From Isoetes taiwanensis (lineage: Eukaryota; Streptophyta; Lycopodiopsida; Isoetales; Isoetaceae), in contig JAJEKV010000002.1 of assembly GCA_021234155.1 (NCBI GenBank), positions 6,116,025-6,180,024 on the forward strand: a stretch of 64,000 nucleotides of DNA, read 5' to 3'. Position numbers and translations under genes: made by a program. Position 1 is the stretch's first letter, and every line of letters starts with the position of its first letter. The notes below the pieces were generated by a model. The model did not search any database and was not told the DNA's origin. It saw only the letters and a program-made list of their open reading frames with translations. Positions 56,971-64,000 of this stretch are shown piece by piece.

Positions 56971-59900
56971 AATTGCAAGAATCCCACAACCCGCGACATA
57001 GCGAGTTTTTAAGGTTTATAAAGTGTGGGTACACCACTACAAAAATAAATCCAAAGCTTAAATCTCTTAACAAAGGAAGAAAACATAACTTTCTATAAAA
57101 GGTGCACTATGTCTGATATTTTGCATATTGAGCATAATATCCGATGCACATTCTTTGAAGTATACAAACATGCCATTGTAAATGTTTCTCAATGGTTTTC
57201 AAAAGGAAAATATTATTTAAATTGCATTCTATCAATTCTATTCTTGAAGTATACAAAAATGCCATTGTATATGTGCTCGAGATGGTTGCGAGAATATATT
57301 TCCTCCATTGTATTAGAGAATAGGATAGGAATAGAGCCATAAAGTTTGCACAATCTTACGTGTGATACCGAGGATGGCATTAGGGCATAATATTTTTGGG
57401 TAATATTGTATTCTGGTGTTAGTCCTAATATTAAAATTGAGGTGCTTGTATTGCCAATTTTAAATTTCCTTAAAATCACAGGTGCTTTTAGAGTTGTTTT
57501 TGTGCTTGTAGATTGAAGCGAGGGTTTGATCCGGCCCGAGAAGTAGAAGCAGTAGAAAGTAGGTTGGTCCTAACGGACTTCCGGGCGTAGATCCTTACGT
57601 GCGGAGTGTTGTTGCCCCTGGGCACTTTTTTTTGGTAGTAGCTTCATCATGTTGCACAATTTGTTTCTTTTATTTAGAAGTGGATCCCTGTCTTGGTGCA
57701 AGCATACCACGAGCAACATCTTGTAAAGAATCCCACTGCTTGGCCTTTTCATTTCATGCATGTGGTTGTGGTGAGAGGCATCTCTTATTCGCTAGATGCA
57801 AGCCAAAGGAGGAACTCAAAGGAGGCAAAATTCACTGGACAGCAAAACCGAGGCCATGACAAAAGATCGAGGCACCACCATAAGCGCTTGGGTGTGTGAA
57901 TTTCTTCCTGTGAACAAATGTAAGGAAGATTGATGTATTCGTGCTCTTCTTCATGTAAGCTTGTCGACCAAGAAATGAAGCCAAATGCGAAGCTGGAGGC
58001 TTCAAATGGCTTTAAACCCGTTGACAAAGAGATCCTTTCATATGGCGTTAAAATGTCGAGGGATATAGGAGAGCGGGCGACAAAAGACAACAAACCCACA
58101 AACAAATAGTTACCTAATAAAAATCGCACGACAACATACCCTCACGAACTTAGTACTTTAGCAGGGTAATGCGGGTGTTCCGCCAAGATCTTTGCCATAA
58201 TGCTTGAAGTCCTTAAAACTAGCAAAGGAATTTGGTTTTGCGGAGAAGGAAATGCGATTGTAGAATTTTCCCGCAGCTATAATAAGCCGAGTAAAGGGAA
58301 GAAATGCAACTATGACGATAAGGAAAAAATGTAGCTATATGACTTATTAAGGAAAAAAAGCGGCGCACTGGCGCTATCGGCCATCTCCATCCCATATATC
58401 ACAAAACAGCAAATAATGCCCCGAAGAATGTATTGGTGGAAAAAATCAAATTCTTCAACATTTGATCTGTCGCGAGATAAAAGCTTGTTCTTATGAAGCT
58501 TGTTTTACGTGCATTTTGATCTCTGCCATAAGTGGTCTATTCACACATGGATATTGGATAAAGTAAAGCACCGCGGTTTCATAGTGCATATAGCGGTATA
58601 TTAGGACCCTAGTACACTATGGAGGACAATGAAAATTGATAGCTTCAAAATCCACTACTCGTGAAGAAATCAAGTGTCCACAGAGACAAAGCTAGCATTA
58701 ATTTAAGAGTTACATGACTAAAATGGTAAGGAATGCGGCTCATGTTCACATTACAAATGCGGAACTTACGTCTGAGTCCGCGAGCCACTAAGACCATGAA
58801 GCTGATAATAGGTACCATTGCTGCGAGAAATCGAGCTACAAAAACATCATAGAAATAAAGTGCATATGCGAGAAGATCACGGGTTTATATATCACTTGCA
58901 ACTTAACCCGATCGGTTTAAAGGTCTCTCAACCAATCCAATTTAGAGCCGAATTAATCCTAGATCAATCCAAATTTCAAAAGAATTGACCGGTTTTTCAA
59001 GACTATAGCCCTTGATCTATAGAAAAGTGCTTAAATCCGTCTTCATAATATACGTATTAGCATGGAAGAAGCAGCTCTCATTCTTCGGATATACTCTCTT
59101 CCCCATATCTTAGAAGTTTGAAAAAAAATACATAATGTACGATGCGGGGAACAACAAAAATCCTTTGAAATCCGGCCCGGACTTTCCACCATTTCGATGT
59201 TTGTAAAGAGGACCAGAAAGCACGCTTTCGATTCAATCACCGATTGAAAGCGAGGTCTAATTAGAATCTCTTGATCTTTGCGAGAATCTTGGCAGCCTAG
59301 AGCCATAATGCATTCAGAAAAGCTATCCTAAACAAATTTCATCTTAGAATCAAGATCATAGAGAAAGGACCAAAGTAGAAAACAAGTAAAAAGCGTATTA
59401 AAGAGCTTTTAATAGAGTCTTTACCTCGACTTTGTTAAAGGCTTTACTAGCGAGAGTTTTCCATATTGATAAGTGTTAGGCACGGGAATACTTGGCATAT
59501 GAAAAATGCTCCAGCATCCAGAGCTTACGTAACAACGGTAAGTAAGGAGTTAGCAACTTATCACGAGGAATGATCAAATCCTTACGGGTATTATGCTTAG
59601 AAATGAGGTATTGTCGCAAAGGCGTGAATATCCAGATTACCCTCTTACAGAAGCAATTTTGTCCAGTCGATTGATCCGTGTCCGGGGAATAAGAAACCAA
59701 AGTTCTATGCACAAATTACGAGAAGAAGCGCGAAATATCTTGCAGGGAAGCTTAGAAACAAACCTAAGCGATTGGGTAAATGAGTAGTTTGAAAAAAGGA
59801 AGATTGGACCCACAGAGTCTACAAAGGCAATGTCGTGCATTGTTTGAGTTGGAGTCCTCATTCGGATGGTACATATTTTATATCAGGAAGTGTGTCTGCC

Positions 59901-60699
59901 CATTTTTGCCTTCTCTGTACTCCCCCATTGTTAAATGGGATATAGTTGGCTTAAGGTTCTAATCATGAAATGGGTTCTAATCTAGCAATGATTAGATGGG
60001 CAAATTCTCAAAAGCGAGAAGCATGTAATCTTTGTGTGTTTTTTTGGTGAGCTCAAATCTACTCACGACATTTTCTAGAATTTTGACAATTTTGTCAGGT
60101 GCACAGCTACCACCATAAGCTTTAAAAGCTCAAAATTGAAGCCGATGTTTTTGTCCATGAGAGTTAAGTTACTGTGAGTAGCCTGCACCCTTTCATGAAA
60201 TTTGGGAAGGCTATATTCGCGGGGAATCAGTAATACTTCATTCGCCCTTCTAGAATGATGCGTATAGCTTGTGCGAGAAAATTGTCGGTTCCCATCTGTA
60301 TCCGAAGCGGCCGGAGGTCGAGGTCTCCAATGGCCAGAAAGCGGTCCCAAAAGCAGTCGATTTGGGGTGTTAAGGGCCAAAGCTCTATGAAGCAGTATGG
60401 TGATTCGAGGAGAGTAGGAAAACATGGCGGCCAGGAGTAGGAAAACTACGCCCACTAGGTCAAAGTCCAAAGTAAAATTGAGAAAATACAAAATTTATAA
60501 GATGATAAGAAAAATGCAGTGGCAACACCTCATAAGAAGTTCCATGGGATTTGCTTCAGCGTGGTAAGAATTTTTTAAAAGCTATCTAATTTTCAAAAAA
60601 AATCAAAATTCTTGAGAAAATGAGGCTCGTAACTTTCAACATACACCTCATAAAAGGGCATTTTATTGCACTTAATATCACGTGGCGGAGCCTTGCACC
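56971..60699. other. Unassigned 3.7 kb
   Basis: No gene is recognised with confidence. A minus-strand stretch at about 60090-60440 is protein-like across one frame change (GDLDLRPLRIQMGTDNFLAQ, then REYSLPKFHERVQATHSNLT, then LMDKNIGFNFELLKLMV) and could be a decayed exon. I do not know its family. Confidence 0.35.
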
Positions 60700-61010
60700 T
60701 TCTCTTAAAAATAAATGATGCCACCTCATGTCCCATTACATTAATGCACTTAAAATTTTACTTTTTTTTTTTTTTTTATTTGAGCAACCAATCACTATAC
60801 CACCTAAATGGTCTAAATATCCCCATAAGCCATCCCCATAAATGTGATAGCATTTTCTTGGCACCTTCATAGCCCTAAAATTGGCGGTAAAGATTCAACT
60901 TCCCCATATCAGAGCCGGTCCGCATGTGATGCATACTTATGCATGGCCATGCATGCCCCCATGAAAAGAAGATCGACGGCTATCACGTTTGCCACCTCAC
61001 CCCGGAGTCT
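60700..61010 (+). repeat. Dispersed repeat, copy B
   Basis: Homologous and collinear to 44570-44880. Confidence 0.7.
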
Positions 61011-61069
61011 TTCAAACAAGCGGTGAGATAGTTTTGAATATATATAGATATCTATTTCATGGGGGCATC

Positions 61070-61112
61070 AAAGTAATTTTATATATATTATGATATATAT
61101 ATATATATATAC
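61070..61112 (+). repeat. Short AT microsatellite
   Basis: TATATATTATGATATATAT... The next landmark is TTTTTGTACTATG at 61245, as after the longer (TA)n tracts. Confidence 0.75.
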
Positions 61113-61319
61113 AAGTAAGGTACTTTGGGTTATTCTCGCAAAACGTTACGCTGTGTGTGTATCATTTACGAGTCTCGGTCAACTTATGCCTAGAGGTGGG
61201 CATAAGTTGGTACGGGTCCCTATATCGATATATACTCTCTGAAGTTTTTGTACTATGAGTGGTTTACCTTATGAGGAATTTGTACAAATTCATTTAAAGC
61301 AAGAAATACGTGCTATCAA

Positions 61320-62590
61320 CAAAGATTTTTTATTAAGAAGTTTCTCCGAGGGTTCTCTAAGACTCTAGAAAGATTTCCTAGATTCTATGAGATTCTAAAA
61401 ATAGTGTTAAACATATTCCCAAGATCTATTGAGTGATTCTTGAAGGGATTATTGCAAATTCATTTAGAAATCAAACTTAAAAGTCATGCAAATGAAGATT
61501 CTATAGAGATTCTCCCAGAAATCCCATCAAGATTCTCTAGATACTCAAAAGATTTTATAAGAAGGTCCCTAAGATTCCTTTAGATTCTTAAGGATTCTTT
61601 TGAGATTCTAGATTTCCAAAGATTATCCTAAGATTCCTCCTAGATTTCCCAAGATTTCATGGGATTCTTCTATATTCACATAAATTCTGCTGATTCCCAC
61701 GTAGAACACACTTTACCTAGAGTCAATTTTTCTAAGTCCTTTGGATTCCCCTAGATTCTAAGATTCCACGAAGATCCCAAATTCTTAAGGTTTTACAAAG
61801 ATTCCTAGATTTTCAAAGAGATTACATATGAAGATTCCTTTAGATTCCCCAAGATTCTATGTTGATTCTTCTAAGATTCCATGGATTCTATGAATATTCC
61901 ACTAGATTCTCTAAGATTCCATCAAGATTACGCTTTAAATTCTCAAACATTTATTGAATATTCTCTTAGATTCCTATATTCTTTTGATATTCCTATAGAT
62001 TCCTTAAAATTCTCTTTATATTTCCTCGATTTCAAAAGGTTATCCCAAGATTTCTTTAGATTCCCTTAGATTCCTTTTAGGTTCCTAAAGATTCTCTTGC
62101 AATTCCCTAGATTCCTCTAGACTCCCTAAGATTCATGTAGATTCTTACGGATTCTCTTAGATTCTATGAAGATTCCCCTACAATACACCCTATTAGCCAA
62201 GATTCCACAAACACTTGGATTCTCCTCGATTCCCTAAGATTCCACTAAGATCCCCTAGATTCTTAGGTTCTATATAAACCCTAGATTTTCAAATATTATT
62301 TGAAGATCAGTTTTAGATCCCAAGATTCACAATATGTAGATTCTCCTAGATTCCCTTAAATTCTATGAAGATTCCCTAGATTCTCAAAGATTCCATCAAG
62401 ATTTTTCTAGATTCTTAAGCATTTTTTTGAAGATTCTCTTAAATTTTCCTAGATTCTTTTTGAGATTCCCAAGATTCCTTAGATTCTCTTGAGATTCCCT
62501 TGAGTTTTACAAATATTATCCCAAGAATACATAGGTTCTTTTATATTCATAGGTTCGTAGAGATTCCTTAGATTATCAGGGTTACCTTGC
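61320..62590 (+). repeat. AGATTC-type satellite array
   Basis: The array has dense AGATTC with variable spacers (CCTAGATTCT, TTAGATTCC). The part from about 61911 is repeated from about 62974, with the same irregular spacers in the same order, so array plus flank were duplicated as a ~1.06 kb unit. Confidence 0.85.
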
Positions 62591-62915
62591 GAAATGATGT
62601 CAAACCACTGCTAGATTTGAAAGCATTAGATGAGAGGAATCAATGGCGTGGGTGCTTTGGTCAGAGATCTCGATGCTTAAGGCCAAATATGGATTTGAAG
62701 GCAACCTGAAAGGAAGCTTCATGGCTTCATAATTAATGGGGGTGCCCTTATAAATTCTATTTTCATTAAATAACACCTCCTTTAATATAAAAAGTCTAAT
62801 TTAATAAAAAAATGGATGGCTAGGATTCCCCTTTGATCTAGGTGGAGATTGGTTTTGCAAATTCACTTTAGGCGGAAGCTTCCTTGCACCTTCTACGAGT
62901 AAAATCAAGAGGCCA
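62591..62915 (+). repeat. Array-flanking segment, unit 1
   Basis: It starts with ATGATGTCAAACCACT, contains AATCAATGGCGTGG and AATTAATGGGGGTG, and ends with AAATTCACTTTAGGCG. It is repeated at 63668-64000 and, inverted, at 52750-53100. Confidence 0.8.
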
Positions 62916-63655
62916 TGATTCTCTAAATCCACTAGATTCTCTAAGATTCTCCTAAGATTACTCTAAAATCCACTAGATTCTCCTAAAGATTCCATCAAGA
63001 TTACTGCTAAAATTCTCAAACATTTTGTGAATATTCTCTTAGATTCCCCTATATTCTTTTGATATTCCTATAGATTCCTTAAAAATTCTCTTTATATTTC
63101 CTCGATTTCAAAAGGTTATCCCAGATTTCTTTAAGGTGCCCAGATTCCTTTTAGGTTCCTAAAGATTCTCTTGAGATTCACCTAGATTCCTCTAGACTCC
63201 CTAAGATTCCATGTAGATTCTTACGGATTCTCTTAAGATTCTATGAAGATTCCCTACAACACACCTATTGTCCGAAGATTCCCTAAGCCTTGGATTCTCC
63301 CTCGATTCACATAAGATTCCACTAAGATCCCTAGATTCTTAAGGTTCTATATATAAACCCTAGATTTGCTTTCAAAATTTGAAGATCCGTTTAGATTCCC
63401 CAAAAGATTCTATGTAGATTCTCACAGATTCCCTTAAATTCTATGAAGATTCCCCTAGATTCTCAAAAGTTTCATGAATTTTTCTAGATTCTTAAGCATT
63501 TTTTGAGAGATTCCTGTAAATTTTCCTAGATTTGAGATTCCATAGATTCCCTTAGATTCTCTTGAGATTCCCTTGATTCCCCAAATATTATCCCAAGAAT
63601 ACATAGGTTCTTTTATATTCCCTTAGGTTCTATAGAAGATTCCACTTGAATTATC
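62916..63655 (+). repeat. AGATTC-type satellite array, second unit
   Basis: Tandem partner of the distal part of 61320-62590, with indel differences. Confidence 0.8.
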
Positions 63656-64000
63656 AGGGTTGCGAGAAATGATGTCAAACCACTACTCATTGAAAAGCGA
63701 CCGATGAGAGAGGAATCAATGGCGTGGAGTCCCACTTTTGATCAGAGATCTACGTCGCTTGAATAATGTCGGTTTGAAGGCAACACAAAAGAAGGAAAGG
63801 CTTCCACAAAAGCTTCATAATTAATGGGGGTGCCACCTCATTACCTTTCATTAGAAATAACACACTCCTTTTTAAGAAGAAAATATAAAAAGAGTCTAAA
63901 TTTAGTAAAAAATGGATGGCTAGGATTCACACACCTTTGATCCTACTTGGTGGAATTGGATTTACACCACCTGCAAATTCACTTTAGGCGAACTTCCTTG
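63656..64000 (+). repeat. Array-flanking segment, unit 2
   Basis: Second copy of 62591-62915, running to the window edge. A third unit may follow outside. Confidence 0.8.

Overview
The window looks like nuclear DNA of a land plant with a large, repeat-rich genome. The evidence is one intact spliced gene with plant-type introns, plant-class mobile elements (Helitron, Ty1/copia, LINE, long LTR-like repeats), telobox sequence TTTAGGG, and very little coding DNA. A fern or other non-flowering plant is possible, but the sequence alone does not settle the lineage.

Layout. 1-1.16 kb is the 3' end of a LINE with a frameshifted C-terminal reverse transcriptase region, a structured 3' UTR and a (TATTC)n tail. 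1.16-2.45 kb holds short repeats and a second copy of the structured element. 2.45-13.95 kb is a pair of ~2.9 kb direct repeats, probably LTRs of a minus-strand element with a 0.7 kb interior. The first copy is split by a 4.92 kb Helitron-like element (3425-8347); the second copy preserves its empty site. The second copy carries a 77 bp poly(A) retroposon with a 16 bp target duplication. 14.67-15.24 kb is another LINE end, on the minus strand. 15895-21256 is a full-length Ty1/copia element (LTR 510/512 bp, TSD ATATC). 21.3-28.4 kb is mostly unassigned, with one exon-like candidate near 25.1-25.9 kb.

The only convincing intact host gene is at 28586-30581 (+): five coding exons that splice into a 328-residue zinc-finger HIT protein of the BCD1/ZNHIT6 family (box C/D snoRNP assembly). 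Its 5' region has a telobox-like repeat, as in many plant ribosome-biogenesis genes. 30.6-32.8 kb is unassigned. 32.85-35.33 kb is a dead minus-strand LINE (endonuclease and reverse transcriptase). It lies next to two exons (35469-35535, 36925-37038) resembling the C-terminal half of a nodulin-like/NFD4-type MFS transporter.

From 37 to 64 kb the window is satellite-like: a 26 bp minisatellite (39.2-39.9 kb), (TA)n tracts, a three-unit tandem repeat (41.1-42.2 kb), a 2.8 kb direct repeat pair (44.97-48.65 and 49.77-52.54 kb) whose first copy has a 915 bp insertion, AGATTC arrays in both orientations, and a 1.9 kb polypyrimidine tract (54.3-56.2 kb).

Caveat. Several stretches (about 12.94-27 kb, and patches from about 39.3 kb onward) look rich in consensus indel errors. 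Duplicated copies that match almost perfectly elsewhere suddenly differ by frequent small indels, and retroelement proteins stay recognisable while the frame keeps breaking. Absence of ORFs there should not be read as absence of genes.
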